From Candidatus Altarchaeales archaeon WOR_SM1_86-2 (lineage in GTDB: Archaea; Altiarchaeota; Altiarchaeia; IMC4; MCBC01), in the NCBI GenBank assembly GCA_001723855.1, contig MCBC01000028.1:1-31480 (forward strand): DNA of 31,480 nt. Direction: 5' to 3'. The notes under the pieces were generated by a model. The model made no database searches, was not told the origin of the DNA, and saw only the letters and a list, made by a program, of their open reading frames with translations. Both the position numbers and the translations under genes were made by a program. This document shows positions 13,900 through 22,031 of the stretch, piece by piece (positions within the stretch are counted from its first letter, which is position 1; the number at the start of each line of letters is the position of its first letter).

Positions 13900-15639
13900 A
13901 TGAGGGTATTATTGGTAGGAAATCCAAATGTGGGAAAGTCTGTGATCTTTAATCGCCTCAGCGGAATAGATGTGATTATTTCAAATTATCCCGGCACAAC
14001 GGTTGATTTTACCAAGGGAAGCGTGCAAATTGACAAAAAAGCTTATGAGTTGATTGATGTTCCAGGGAATTATTCTCTTGAACCAACATGTAAAGCAGAA
14101 GAAGTTGCGGTTAATATGATCTCTGAAATGGGAGAGGATGATTTAATAATAAACGTGGTTGACGCCACCAATCTTGAGCGAAACCTTTACTTAACACTTG
14201 AACTTCTTGAAACCGGAAAGCCAATGATTGTGGCTCTGAATATGTGGGATGATATAAAACATAAAGGTATTAGCATTGATGTAAAAAAACTGCAGGAATT
14301 TTTAGGTGTTCCGGTAATCCCAATATCTGGTTTAGGTGGCGAGGGAATCAAAGATTTAGTTGAGCACATAAAAGAAGCCAGGAGTCCTGAAATTCACAAG
14401 CACGCAAAAGGCGAGCGATGGGGGGATGTTGGGAAAATAATTCGTGACATTCAAACAATAGAACATCATCATCCTACACTCATTGAAAAAATCCAGGATT
14501 TAACCGTTAAGCCCTTAACTGGAATTCCAATCGCAATCGCGGTTTTATCTTTAATATTCATGATTGTTAGGTACATAGGTGAAACACTGATCGGTTATGT
14601 TACAGAGCCCTTTTTTGAAGCATTCTATCTGCCAATCATGGAGACCTTAAGTGGGTTTTTAGGCGGACAGGGATTTATTCACGACATTCTTATTGGAAAA
14701 CTGATAGATGGGGAAATTGAATTTATGGAATCAATGGGTGTTCTCACAACAGGAGTATTTGTTCCATTCGGTGCTGTGCTTCCTTATATAATCGCATTTT
14801 ACTTTGCACTATCAATACTTGAGGATTCTGGTTATTTGCCCAGACTAGGGGTAATTGTTGATTCAATTTTCCACCGCCTTGGGATGCATGGCTATGGAAT
14901 AGTTCCAGTAATTTTAGGGCTTGGTTGTAATGTTCCGGGGGCAATGGCAATCAGGGTTATGGAAACACGAAAACAGAAGTTTATTGCCGCAACATTGCTT
15001 GCGATTGCCGTTCCCTGCATGGCACAGATAGCAATGCTTTTTGGATTATTTGGCATAGATGGAAATTATATCTATATCTATCTGGTTTTTGCTATTTTAT
15101 TCATAATTTATGTAATTTCGGGGTTTATAATGAATTTGTTTGTTAAAGGCGAAAGCCCTGAAATATTGCTTGAGATTCCACCTTACAGGAGACCCTCACT
15201 AAATGCATTGTTTAAAAAATTATGGATGCGAATCAGATGGTTTTTGACAGAAGCAATTCCATGGCTGTTCTTGGGAATTATACTTGTAAATATTTTATAT
15301 GCTCTTGGGATTCTGGAATTTATCGGAAACCTGACCTCGCCTGTTGTCGTGGATTTATTCGGTCTGCCGGCAGCAGCAATTGGAGCATTAATTATCGGCT
15401 TTCTTAGAAAAGATTTAGCGGTTGGAATGCTCATTCCCCTTATTGTATCGGGTGAAATGAATGCGATGCAGTTGGTGATAGCATCCGTTATCTTAGTTAT
15501 TTATTTCCCGTGTGCTGCAACATTTGCAATGTTGTTTAAAGAATTAGGGACCAGGGATATGTTCTTATCGGTGGGAATTATGCTTACTACAGTCTTAATT
15601 GTTGGAACTGTTTTAAGGATTTTGTTGATTGGCTTTTAA
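13900..15639 (+). CDS. feoB: Ferrous iron transport protein B
   Basis: The 579-residue FeoB has an N-terminal GTPase: G1 GNPNVGKS (residues 7-14), G2 region NYPGTTVDFTKG, G3 DVPG (53-56), G4 NMWD (114-117) and G5-like PISGLGGEG. The membrane part has the gate motifs GVLTTGVFVPFGAVLPYIIAFY, GCNVPGAMAIRVMETRKQ, VPCMAQIAM and YFPCAATFAMLFKELG, including the conserved cysteines. It is shorter than the about 770-residue E. coli protein, mostly by lacking C-terminal additions. It imports Fe2+ into the cytoplasm. It is the last gene of the feoA operon, 2 bases after the MFS gene. Confidence 0.95.
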   Translation: MRVLLVGNPNVGKSVIFNRLSGIDVIISNYPGTTVDFTKGSVQIDKKAYELIDVPGNYSLEPTCKAEEVAVNMISEMGEDDLIINVVDATNLERNLYLTLELLETGKPMIVALNMWDDIKHKGISIDVKKLQEFLGVPVIPISGLGGEGIKDLVEHIKEARSPEIHKHAKGERWGDVGKIIRDIQTIEHHHPTLIEKIQDLTVKPLTGIPIAIAVLSLIFMIVRYIGETLIGYVTEPFFEAFYLPIMETLSGFLGGQGFIHDILIGKLIDGEIEFMESMGVLTTGVFVPFGAVLPYIIAFYFALSILEDSGYLPRLGVIVDSIFHRLGMHGYGIVPVILGLGCNVPGAMAIRVMETRKQKFIAATLLAIAVPCMAQIAMLFGLFGIDGNYIYIYLVFAILFIIYVISGFIMNLFVKGESPEILLEIPPYRRPSLNALFKKLWMRIRWFLTEAIPWLFLGIILVNILYALGILEFIGNLTSPVVVDLFGLPAAAIGALIIGFLRKDLAVGMLIPLIVSGEMNAMQLVIASVILVIYFPCAATFAMLFKELGTRDMFLSVGIMLTTVLIVGTVLRILLIGF

Positions 15640-15649
15640 TTAAATAAAA

Positions 15650-15676
15650 TTTAATTTATAATTAGCACTTATGTGC
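15650..15676 (+). promoter_or_regulatory. TATA-like box plus GCAC-N4-GTGC operator, copy 3
   Basis: ATTTAATTTATAATTA (15649-15664 region) precedes GCACTTATGTGC (15665-15676), followed by AAAA. Only the TATA-to-palindrome link differs slightly from copies 1 and 2. The ATG at 15671 inside the palindrome is an unlikely start; ATG 15686 is about 25-30 bases after the TATA-like centre. Confidence 0.65.
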
Positions 15677-15685
15677 AAAAATAAA

Positions 15686-16339
15686 ATGAATTTAAAGATA
15701 TTATATGACAACAAAGCAAGAGAGGGTTTTAAGTCGGCATGGGGATTTTCATGTTTAATTGAAGCAGAAGAAAAGATATTGTTTGATACCGGTTGGGACG
15801 GTAATTTACTGCACCACAACATGCGGAAATTAAATGTTGATCCAAAAAACATTGGCAAGATTGTTATATCTCATGACCACTGGGATCATGCCGGGGGAGT
15901 TTCCTATATCCTCAATGAGACTGATGACCCTGAAGTTTTTGTTCCGAGATCATTCTCCGGGAGATTGAAAAAAGAGATTGCTTCAAGAGCACGATTGCGC
16001 GAGGTTTCCGGGGAAGAAAGAATATCGAATAATGTTTTTACAACAGGGGAACTCGGAACGTCAATAAAAGAGCATTCGGTTTTCATTGAAACAGATAAAG
16101 GTTTTGTTGTTATAACCGGATGCTCGCATCCCGGTTTGCATAATATATTGAATTTTGTTAAAAATTATGGAAAGATCTACTGGGTAATCGGGGGTTTTCA
16201 TGGTTTCAGTTATCTTGAATATTTAAAACATATTCCATTACTTTCACCGTGCCACTGTACAGCTAATATGGAAAAAATCAAAAGTTTGTATCCTGATGCT
16301 TACAGGGAATGTTGTGCAGGGAGTGAGTTTGAGATCTAA
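15686..16339 (+). CDS. MBL-fold metallo-hydrolase (COG1237-like)
   Basis: The 217-residue metallo-beta-lactamase-fold protein has the metal motif [11 protein letters not shown] (H63, H65, D67, H68), then [11 protein letters not shown] (H148), GGFHGF (H172) and PCHCTA (H190). The SHDHWDH and GCSHPG pattern resembles the archaeal and bacterial group named for a pterin-synthesis step (7,8-dihydropterin-6-methyl-4-ribofuranosylaminobenzene-5'-phosphate synthase); that name is a family hint, not a proven activity here. ATG 15686 is chosen over ATG 15671, because the latter lies in the operator palindrome. It is the first gene after operator copy 3; the IMP cyclohydrolase gene starts 5 bases after its stop. 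Confidence 0.85.
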   Translation: MNLKILYDNKAREGFKSAWGFSCLIEAEEKILFDTGWDGNLLHHNMRKLNVDPKNIGKIVISHDHWDHAGGVSYILNETDDPEVFVPRSFSGRLKKEIASRARLREVSGEERISNNVFTTGELGTSIKEHSVFIETDKGFVVITGCSHPGLHNILNFVKNYGKIYWVIGGFHGFSYLEYLKHIPLLSPCHCTANMEKIKSLYPDAYRECCAGSEFEI

Positions 16340-16344
16340 TAAGA

Positions 16345-16887
16345 ATGAAGGTAAAAAGAGCGTTAATCAGCGTTTCGGATAAAACGAAAATATGGGGATT
16401 TGCAAAGAAACTCAATGAGTTGGGCATAGAGATCTTATCCACCTCCGGAACAGCGAAAGTTCTCAAAAAAATCCCTGTAAAGGATGTTTCCGATTTCACA
16501 GGGTTCCCTGAGATTCTGGATGGCAGGGTAAAAACGCTTAATCCAAAAATCCACGGGGGTATCCTCAATATACGAAATAAAGAATATAAAGAACAGATGG
16601 ATGAACATGGAATAGAAAATATTGATTTGGTTGTTGTCAACCTCTACCCGCATGATGTCGAAATTGATGTTGGCGGAGCGGCTGTGATAATGGGTGCGGC
16701 AAAAAATTACCCCTATGTTACTGTTGTCGTTGACCCCGGTGATTATGATCTCGTTACCCAAGAATTAAAGAATAATGAGTGCGAAACAATGCCTGAAACC
16801 CGGAAAATGCTTGCCTTGAAAGCATTCGATTATATCGCGGATTACAATGCTGCAATTTACAATTATCTTAAAGAAAAATGGAAATAA
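16345..16887 (+). CDS. purH: Stand-alone IMP cyclohydrolase (PurH N-terminal domain)
   Basis: The 180-residue protein matches the MGS-like N-terminal half of Pur[68 protein letters not shown] and [21 protein letters not shown]. It should close FAICAR to IMP, the last step of purine synthesis. The AICAR transformylase half found in bacterial PurH is absent, as in the split enzymes of Archaeoglobus and a few other archaea; many archaea use PurO/PurP instead. It lies between an MBL hydrolase (5-base gap) and DUF89 (10-base overlap), which is not a classical purine operon. Confidence 0.9.
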   Translation: MKVKRALISVSDKTKIWGFAKKLNELGIEILSTSGTAKVLKKIPVKDVSDFTGFPEILDGRVKTLNPKIHGGILNIRNKEYKEQMDEHGIENIDLVVVNLYPHDVEIDVGGAAVIMGAAKNYPYVTVVVDPGDYDLVTQELKNNECETMPETRKMLALKAFDYIADYNAAIYNYLKEKWK

Positions 16888-17735
16888 ACCTTGACTGCAT
16901 CCCATGCCTCCAGAGGCAGGCGCTAAAAGCAATCCGAGAGGTATCGGATGATCCGGAACTTCAGGAGCAGATACTAAGGGAAGTGATCGATGCATTGATT
17001 GAAACCGGCTGGAATAGAACACCCCCTGAACTTGCCCATAGGATCCATAAGATTGTACGCGATAAAACAGGGGGCATTGATCCATACAAAAAACTGAAGA
17101 AAGAATCCAATGACATTGTTCTTGGAATTTACCCCGAACTTAAAGCAATGATCGAGAAAAATGATGATCATGTTAAAACAGCAATAAAACTCTCAATTGC
17201 GGGGAACATCATGGACTTTGGGGCGCTTGATGATTTTGATATCCAAAAGACAATTGACTATGTCATGGATAAAGAAATTGACAAAGAAAATTACAATCTG
17301 TTTTTAGAGAAACTTAAAAATGCAAAAAGCGTCCTTTTCTTTGCAGATAACTCAGGCGAGATTGTTTTTGATAAACTTCTTCTTGAAACACTCAATTCCG
17401 GAAAAAATTTCAATAAGATATCCCTTGTTGTTAAAGGCGGACCTGTTTTGAATGATGCTACTATCGATGATGCAAAATACGCAGGCATTGACAAAATTCC
17501 GAATTTAAAGTTTCTAACAACAAGTAATGGCGATGAAGGAACAGGACCTGAAAGAAACTCACCGGAGGTTAAATCATGGATCTTGAAGCATGATTTAGTT
17601 ATCTCAAAAGGGCAGGGGAATTATGAAGGTCTGAGCCAATTTAACGGATTATTTTTCATGCTCATGGCGAAATGCCATATTGTTGCTGAAGATCTGGGAG
17701 TTGATGTTGGAAGCGTGGTGCTGAAATATAAATGA
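16878..17735 (+). CDS. DUF89 family metal-dependent phosphatase-like protein
   Basis: The 285-residue protein starts with [18 protein letters not shown] (C7 and C10), typical of archaeal DUF89 proteins. The catalytic region shows [18 protein letters not shown] (Asp/Asn metal site), [16 protein letters not shown] and [19 protein letters not shown]89 proteins are known metal-dependent phosphatases thought to remove damaged or side-product phosphorylated metabolites; the N-terminal Cys pair is specific to the archaeal type. It overlaps the IMP cyclohydrolase gene by 10 bases and is the last gene of the unit. Confidence 0.85.
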   Translation: MEINLDCIPCLQRQALKAIREVSDDPELQEQILREVIDALIETGWNRTPPELAHRIHKIVRDKTGGIDPYKKLKKESNDIVLGIYPELKAMIEKNDDHVKTAIKLSIAGNIMDFGALDDFDIQKTIDYVMDKEIDKENYNLFLEKLKNAKSVLFFADNSGEIVFDKLLLETLNSGKNFNKISLVVKGGPVLNDATIDDAKYAGIDKIPNLKFLTTSNGDEGTGPERNSPEVKSWILKHDLVISKGQGNYEGLSQFNGLFFMLMAKCHIVAEDLGVDVGSVVLKYK

Positions 17736-17774
17736 ATTTTTTATTTATTACTTCTGATTTCTGATATTGGAAGG

Positions 17775-17894
17775 ATGGAACACCGCCACGATTTAAGGCA
17801 AATTAGATCGGTCTTTGACAAGATAGCAAGTAAACTGTCGAATCTATCAAGCGATCTGTTGATTCTTTTATGGAAAAATACGGTATATCCCTAA
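17775..17894 (+). CDS. Possible small 39-residue ORF
   Basis: ATG 17775, preceded by GGAAGG, opens a 39-codon frame (MEHRHDLRQIRSVFDKIASK... ending LWKNTVYP) that stops at 17892-17894. It fills the gap between DUF89 and the next regulator. The amino-acid mix is protein-like and helical, with an amphipathic part followed by a hydrophobic SSDLLILLW stretch. No family is recognised, and a chance frame of this length is quite possible. Confidence 0.25.
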   Translation: MEHRHDLRQIRSVFDKIASKLSNLSSDLLILLWKNTVYP

Positions 17895-17907
17895 AATTAT
17901 TATAAAT

Positions 17908-17921
17908 CAAGAACTTTCTTG
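17908..17921. promoter_or_regulatory. Inverted repeat CAAGAA-CT-TTCTTG before two-HTH regulator
   Basis: A perfect 6-base inverted repeat with a 2-base spacer lies just after ATTATTATAAAT (about 17896-17907) and before a second TATA-like tract (TTTTTAAATAATTTATAT, 17921-17938). It sits 43 bases before ATG 17964. Autoregulation by the downstream HTH protein is the natural guess. Confidence 0.4.
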
Positions 17922-17963
17922 TTTTTAAATAATTTATATGGTTTTGGATCCCAATATTATCTC

Positions 17964-18881
17964 ATGAACTTAAGTAAAAGTGAGCTCCTGGTTTTCAGGA
18001 CAATTTCACTTAATCCCGGGACCGGCATAAAGAATATCTCAAGAAAGACGAAGGTAAGCAAGCCTAGAGTGTACTCCATAGTACGAGATTTAAGACAAAA
18101 GAATCTTGTGAAAACATGTGAGAAGTATAATATGGCTGTGTATCCGTCTGCCAACCCGCTTTCCACCCAATTGAGCAGGGCTTTGAGAAGCCATGAGAAG
18201 GGTCTCATTGAAGAAGCCTTCTCAGGTAGGCGATTAGATATATTAAGAGTACTTTATAAAGGTTCTAAATCCGCAGAAGAGATTTCCAATACGGTTAACT
18301 TGTCAGATAAACGAGTTTACCACTATCTCCTGTGGTTTGAGTCCTTTGGTCTGGTAAGAAATGTTAAAGGCAGGTATATTTTACTGAAGGAGCACCCGCT
18401 TTACAGGGGTCTCGATTTATTGCTTTCGAAGCCGGCCGACATTCCCGCTGAAATGGAGCAGGACGCGTTCATCTCCTGGACGGGAGATGGAGAATACCTT
18501 GTGCATACGAGCAATCCGGAAGAATACAGACAAAATCTCCCGGGGAATATCTCCGTAATCAACACTGCATGCTCTGCTGTAGACGATTACGGCATCCACA
18601 TAATCCCGCCGGACACCACACTCTATGTGGCGGAGGGAAATACCGACACTATAAAGCGTGCCGGAAATTTAGGCCGCATACCTTTAGAGGACTTGATACT
18701 GCACCTGTTATTGGATGCCCCTCACGGAGAGGAAAGCAAAAGATATGTCCACTGGCTCATCACCAAACACGAAAAGGAGTTGGATTTCAAGTTGCTCCGG
18801 AAGAATGCTAAGAAATATGATCTGCACAAGAGGATCGAAAGTATACTCTATGACCTGAAGCCGATACTTGAAAGGAGATGA
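17964..18881 (+). CDS. Two-HTH transcriptional regulator
   Basis: The 305-residue protein has two winged-helix units: LSKSELLVFRTISLNPGTGI with SKPRVYSIVRDLRQKNLV (about residues 3-50), and RRLDILRVLYKGSKSAEEISN with SDKRVYHYLLWFESFGLVR (about 90-135). The C-terminal half (VHTSNPEEYRQNLPGNISVI, TTLYVAEGNTDTIKRAGNLGR) shows no family that I recognise and may bind a signal. The frame is open to a TTG at 17919, but that codon lies in an inverted repeat; ATG 17964 fits the TATA spacing. Codon use is more GC-rich than the neighbours, especially after 18400. Its targets are unknown; it is one candidate for the GCAC-N4-GTGC regulator. Confidence 0.7.
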   Translation: MNLSKSELLVFRTISLNPGTGIKNISRKTKVSKPRVYSIVRDLRQKNLVKTCEKYNMAVYPSANPLSTQLSRALRSHEKGLIEEAFSGRRLDILRVLYKGSKSAEEISNTVNLSDKRVYHYLLWFESFGLVRNVKGRYILLKEHPLYRGLDLLLSKPADIPAEMEQDAFISWTGDGEYLVHTSNPEEYRQNLPGNISVINTACSAVDDYGIHIIPPDTTLYVAEGNTDTIKRAGNLGRIPLEDLILHLLLDAPHGEESKRYVHWLITKHEKELDFKLLRKNAKKYDLHKRIESILYDLKPILERR

Positions 18882-18990
18882 TATTGCCGGATTGGCACCC
18901 GCAATCCGGTATTCGCATCATTATAAATCTTACTATATCAAATTTCATATGGATTACATTGAACTTATTTTTTATTTTTATCAAAATCAA

Positions 18991-19013
18991 ATAATAATTA
19001 AGCACTTAAGTGC
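18991..19013 (+). promoter_or_regulatory. TATA-like box plus GCAC-N4-GTGC operator, copy 4
   Basis: AATAATTAA (about 18993-19001) precedes the fully symmetrical GCACTTAAGTGC (19002-19013). The inner four bases TTAA make this copy a perfect 12-base palindrome. The start codon is at 19031. Confidence 0.65.
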
Positions 19014-19030
19014 AATAAAAAATCAAGAAA

Positions 19031-19549
19031 ATGGAAACAACATTTTTAATCGCATTCGCAGCATGTTTTATATGTTTTATGCTTCGCACAGCATTTAACA
19101 TATTAAAATACAGGAAAAGCAAATGGGCGGAGAACAAAAATATCTTTAGAGGAATACTTATTGTCATGTTTATTTTATGGTTTTCATGGTTTCAGATGGT
19201 TTTTTATGACCCCGTTGAAATGAATATCCATGATTGGGTAAGATATGCCGGGCTTGCGTTGTTCATAATCGGTGTTTCTCTTTTCATCCTGTCGCACATA
19301 AAAATGAAAGGATTTGAGGATGGAGGGCATCTGGTTACGGAAGGCATATACTCAAAGATAAGAAATCCCATGTATCTTGGGTTCATACTGTGGGTTATCG
19401 GGCTTCCAATATTCATGCAGGGCATGGCTGCGCTTGCATCAGGGGTTATATGGACCGCGTTTTTTATGTACTGGAAAATGCTGGAAGAAAAGGAACTTGA
19501 AGAGAAATATGAAGGGTATGGAGAGTATAAAAAGAGGACATGGTTTTGA
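19031..19549 (+). CDS. Isoprenylcysteine carboxyl methyltransferase-like membrane protein
   Basis: The 172-residue membrane protein has four or five hydrophobic segments. The family signature is clear: GHLVTEGIYSKIRNPMYLGF (about residues 99-118) and the C-terminal LEEKELEEKYEGYGEYKKRT, the parts that bind SAM and the acceptor in the ICMT/PEMT-type family. The bacterial and archaeal members methylate lipids or unknown small molecules. It is the first gene after operator copy 4; the methyltransferase downstream overlaps it by 10 bases, so two dissimilar methyltransferases are made together. Confidence 0.82.
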   Translation: METTFLIAFAACFICFMLRTAFNILKYRKSKWAENKNIFRGILIVMFILWFSWFQMVFYDPVEMNIHDWVRYAGLALFIIGVSLFILSHIKMKGFEDGGHLVTEGIYSKIRNPMYLGFILWVIGLPIFMQGMAALASGVIWTAFFMYWKMLEEKELEEKYEGYGEYKKRTWF

Positions 19550-20142
19550 AAATCAAAATGAAAACGGGAAAAATAAATAAACTTAAAGCAAGGATGTTCA
19601 ATAAAAAGGCATCTGATCCAAAAAACAAACCGGACAAGATTTTAGAGACCCTGGCACTGCATCCGGGACAAAATATCGCCGATATTGGAGCAGGGGGCGG
19701 CTATTTTTCTCTGCGGTTCGCAGATGCAGTGGGAAGGGAGGGGAAGGTCTATGCGGTTGACACAGACCCGGAATTCCTGGAATTTATAAGGAATGGTGCC
19801 AGGGAAAAAGGACCGGATAATATTGAAACAATCCTTGCCGCAGGAGATAAATTAAATTTGCCTGAAAGAATCCTTGATTTAATTTTTATGCGTAATGTAT
19901 GTCATCATTTACCAAACCGGGAGGAATATTTTAGAAAATTAAAAGTTTTATTGAAACCGGGGGGGAGAGTCGCAGTCATAGAATATAAACCAGGCGGGAT
20001 TTTCAGCTTTCATTCAATATTCAGGCATTATGTCAAACAGGAGGTTATCGTGGAGGAAATGAAGAAGGCAGGATACCTGATGAATGAAAAATTTGATTTT
20101 TTGCCGGAACAATCATTTACAATCTTTTCTTTGAAAAAATGA
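19540..20142 (+). CDS. Class I SAM-dependent methyltransferase
   Basis: The 200-residue protein carries motif I NIADIGAGGGYFSLRF (residues 45-60), YAVDTDPEFLEFI, the IFMRNVCHHLPN stretch and LLKPGGRVAVIEYKPGG. A Lys-rich N-terminus (KIKMKTGKINKLKARMF) precedes the core; the family often begins near there (FNKKASDPKNKPDKIL). It resembles UbiE-like and protein-arginine-type small methyltransferases, and its acceptor is unknown. It overlaps the membrane methyltransferase by 10 bases and the MinD-like gene by 4 bases. Confidence 0.85.
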   Translation: MVLKIKMKTGKINKLKARMFNKKASDPKNKPDKILETLALHPGQNIADIGAGGGYFSLRFADAVGREGKVYAVDTDPEFLEFIRNGAREKGPDNIETILAAGDKLNLPERILDLIFMRNVCHHLPNREEYFRKLKVLLKPGGRVAVIEYKPGGIFSFHSIFRHYVKQEVIVEEMKKAGYLMNEKFDFLPEQSFTIFSLKK

Positions 20143-20972
20143 TCATATCAATTGCATCGGGAAAAGGGGGAACAGGAAAAACCACAGTGGCAGTAAACTT
20201 AGCATTATCTCTGAAAAATGTCCAGTTTATTGACTGTGATGTTGAAGAGCCGAATGCACACATATTCCTGAAACCGGAAATTAAGGAAAGAAAGAATGCA
20301 TTTATTCCGGTTCCGGAAATTGATAAAGAAAAATGCACCTACTGCAGAAAGTGTGCCGAAGCATGCGAATTCAACGCCATTGCCATCCTGCCTGGAAATT
20401 TTATGCTCTTTAAGGAACTCTGCCACGGCTGCGGCTTGTGTGCCATGGTATGCCCTGAAAATGCAATCACCGAAAAGAACAGGGAGATCGGAGTGATTGA
20501 GAAAGGAAAAGCAAATGGAATCGAGTTTGTTCACGGGATTTTGAATATCGGGGAAGCGATGTCTTCACCCCTCATCTCATCGGTTAAAGACGAAATTGAT
20601 AAAAACAGTGTGGTGATTGTTGATGCACCGCCGGGAGCGTCATGTCCTGTCATTGAATCCCTCAATGGTTCTGATTACTGCATTTTAGTTACGGAACCAA
20701 CGCCGTTCGGCTTGTATGACTTGAAAATCGCGGTCGGGGTGCTTGAAAAACTTGAAATCCCTCATGGTGTTATTATTAACAGGGACGGGATCGGGGACAG
20801 GGGAGTTGAGAAATTCTGCAGCGGGAAGAAAATTCCCGTTTTATTAAAAATCCCTTATGATAAAACGATTGCTGAGTTGTATTCAAAGGGAACTCCATTC
20901 GTTTTAGAAATGCCTGAATGGAAAAAGAAATTCAGGGAGATATTTGAAAAAATTAAACATGAAAAACGTTGA
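20139..20972 (+). CDS. MinD/Mrp-type ATPase with inserted two-cluster ferredoxin domain
   Basis: The 277-residue P-loop ATPase begins MIISIASGKGGTGKTTVAVN (deviant Walker A, residues 8-16). A ferredoxin insertion follows, with two 4Fe-4S motifs: C66, C69, C72, C76 and C95, C98, C101, C105. After it comes VVIVDAPPGASCPVIESL (switch II/Walker B), LVTEPTPFGLYDLKIA and GVIINRDGIGD. This is the archaeal COG1149 type, related to ATPases that carry or insert Fe-S clusters or drive cofactor maturation. Such genes often occur as adjacent pairs with NifX-like genes; here there is one, between two methyltransferases under operator copy 4, while the NifX/NifU-like pair lies at 585-1394. Confidence 0.9.
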   Translation: MIISIASGKGGTGKTTVAVNLALSLKNVQFIDCDVEEPNAHIFLKPEIKERKNAFIPVPEIDKEKCTYCRKCAEACEFNAIAILPGNFMLFKELCHGCGLCAMVCPENAITEKNREIGVIEKGKANGIEFVHGILNIGEAMSSPLISSVKDEIDKNSVVIVDAPPGASCPVIESLNGSDYCILVTEPTPFGLYDLKIAVGVLEKLEIPHGVIINRDGIGDRGVEKFCSGKKIPVLLKIPYDKTIAELYSKGTPFVLEMPEWKKKFREIFEKIKHEKR

Positions 20973-21615
20973 AGACCGCGTTGACTGGAGAAATGTAAGC
21001 CCCGAGCACATCAATCATTTCAGAGAAACGGCAGAGAATATATTCGCGCCGGTTTATAAGGTTTTGGCGAAGCAGGTGATCGATGATTACGGAGTAACCG
21101 GGGGGATATGCATTGATATCGGCTCGGGAACCGGCGGATTCGGGAGTGAAATCGCGAAAATCTCCGGTCTGAAGGTGTATGCATTGGATATAAAAGAGGA
21201 GATGATTGAGATAATGAAGGAAAAAATTGAAAAAGAGAAACTTACTGCAAGAGTGATCCCCAAACTGGGGGATGTTCATAATCTTCCTTTTGATGATAAC
21301 TTCGCCGATCTGGTTGTGAGCAGGGGTTCATTTCATTTCTGGCGGGATAAAAGAAGGGCATTTCTGGAGATCCACAGGGTGTTGAAGATCGGAGGTGTCG
21401 GGTTTATCGGCGGCGGCTTCGGGCGGGATAAAGAAGTTAGAAAAAAGGCGATGAGGTTGCATGAAGAGACCTACAGGGATGTTCACGAGGGACGCGATTT
21501 TTATGAAAATTTGAAAATCAAGTATATGGAGCTCAAGGAAATTTTAAAGGGTGCGCAAGATTTTAACATAATCTTTGATGAATCCGGGCTCTGGGTTGAA
21601 ATAAAGAAAACTTAA
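20959..21615 (+). CDS. Class I SAM-dependent methyltransferase
   Basis: The 218-residue protein has motif I GICIDIGSGTGGFGSEI (residues 49-65), VYALDIKEEMIEIM, LPFDDNFADLVVSRGSFHFW and VGFIGGGFG. The long helix before the core (ETAENIFAPVYKVLAKQV) is like methanogen methyltransferases of unknown acceptor. A TTG at 20944 also opens the frame, but ATG 20959 (MKNVEDRVDW) is chosen. It overlaps the MinD-like gene by 14 bases and is the last member of the group of four genes beginning at 19031. Confidence 0.85.
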   Translation: MKNVEDRVDWRNVSPEHINHFRETAENIFAPVYKVLAKQVIDDYGVTGGICIDIGSGTGGFGSEIAKISGLKVYALDIKEEMIEIMKEKIEKEKLTARVIPKLGDVHNLPFDDNFADLVVSRGSFHFWRDKRRAFLEIHRVLKIGGVGFIGGGFGRDKEVRKKAMRLHEETYRDVHEGRDFYENLKIKYMELKEILKGAQDFNIIFDESGLWVEIKKT

Positions 21616-21630
21616 ATTAAAAAATAAGAT

Positions 21631-22020
21631 ATGAAACTCAAATGCAGGATCGGTGTTGCAAAAACCGGGGGCAAACGAACGATCGGGGTTGGTGACGGCA
21701 GGATCAAACTACTTGAAGCAGTTGACAGAATGGGCTCTGTGAATTCGGCATCAAAGGAATTCGGGCTTTCCTACCCGCATGCGTGGCGGTATATCCGCGA
21801 GGTCGAGGAAATATTCGGGAAAAAACTTGTGAATACAAAAATCGGGGGAAGAGGGGGCGGCAGCACGACACTCACCGGATTTGCAAAAGAACTCATAGAG
21901 GAGTATAATAGATTCAGGAAGCCGCTGAATGAAGTAATCGAAAAACAATTTCAAGAGACATTTAAGAAATTTTTAGATAAAGAGATCAAGCATTTTGATT
22001 ATTCCATGCAACAATTTTAA
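21631..22020 (+). CDS. ModE-type N-terminal HTH regulator lacking molybdate domain
   Basis: The 129-residue protein has a LysR-like winged helix as in ModE: RIKLLEAVDRMGSVNSASKE, LSYPHAWRYIREVEE and the signature GGRGGGSTTLT, with a C-terminal helix EEYNRFRKPLNEVIEKQ for dimerisation. The MOP domains that sense molybdate in E. coli ModE are missing, so it cannot sense oxyanion by that domain alone. It lies 15 bases after the methyltransferase and about 50 before an ECF importer, with an inverted repeat and a TATA-like box in between, so it probably regulates that importer, either alone or with a ligand from another protein. Confidence 0.85.
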   Translation: MKLKCRIGVAKTGGKRTIGVGDGRIKLLEAVDRMGSVNSASKEFGLSYPHAWRYIREVEEIFGKKLVNTKIGGRGGGSTTLTGFAKELIEEYNRFRKPLNEVIEKQFQETFKKFLDKEIKHFDYSMQQF

Positions 22021-22031
22021 ATTCATTTATT

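Noticed and set aside
15671..15685. ATG 15671 as the start of the MBL gene
   Set aside because: It lies inside the GCAC-N4-GTGC palindrome and too near the TATA-like box; ATG 15686 fits the spacing and the fold.
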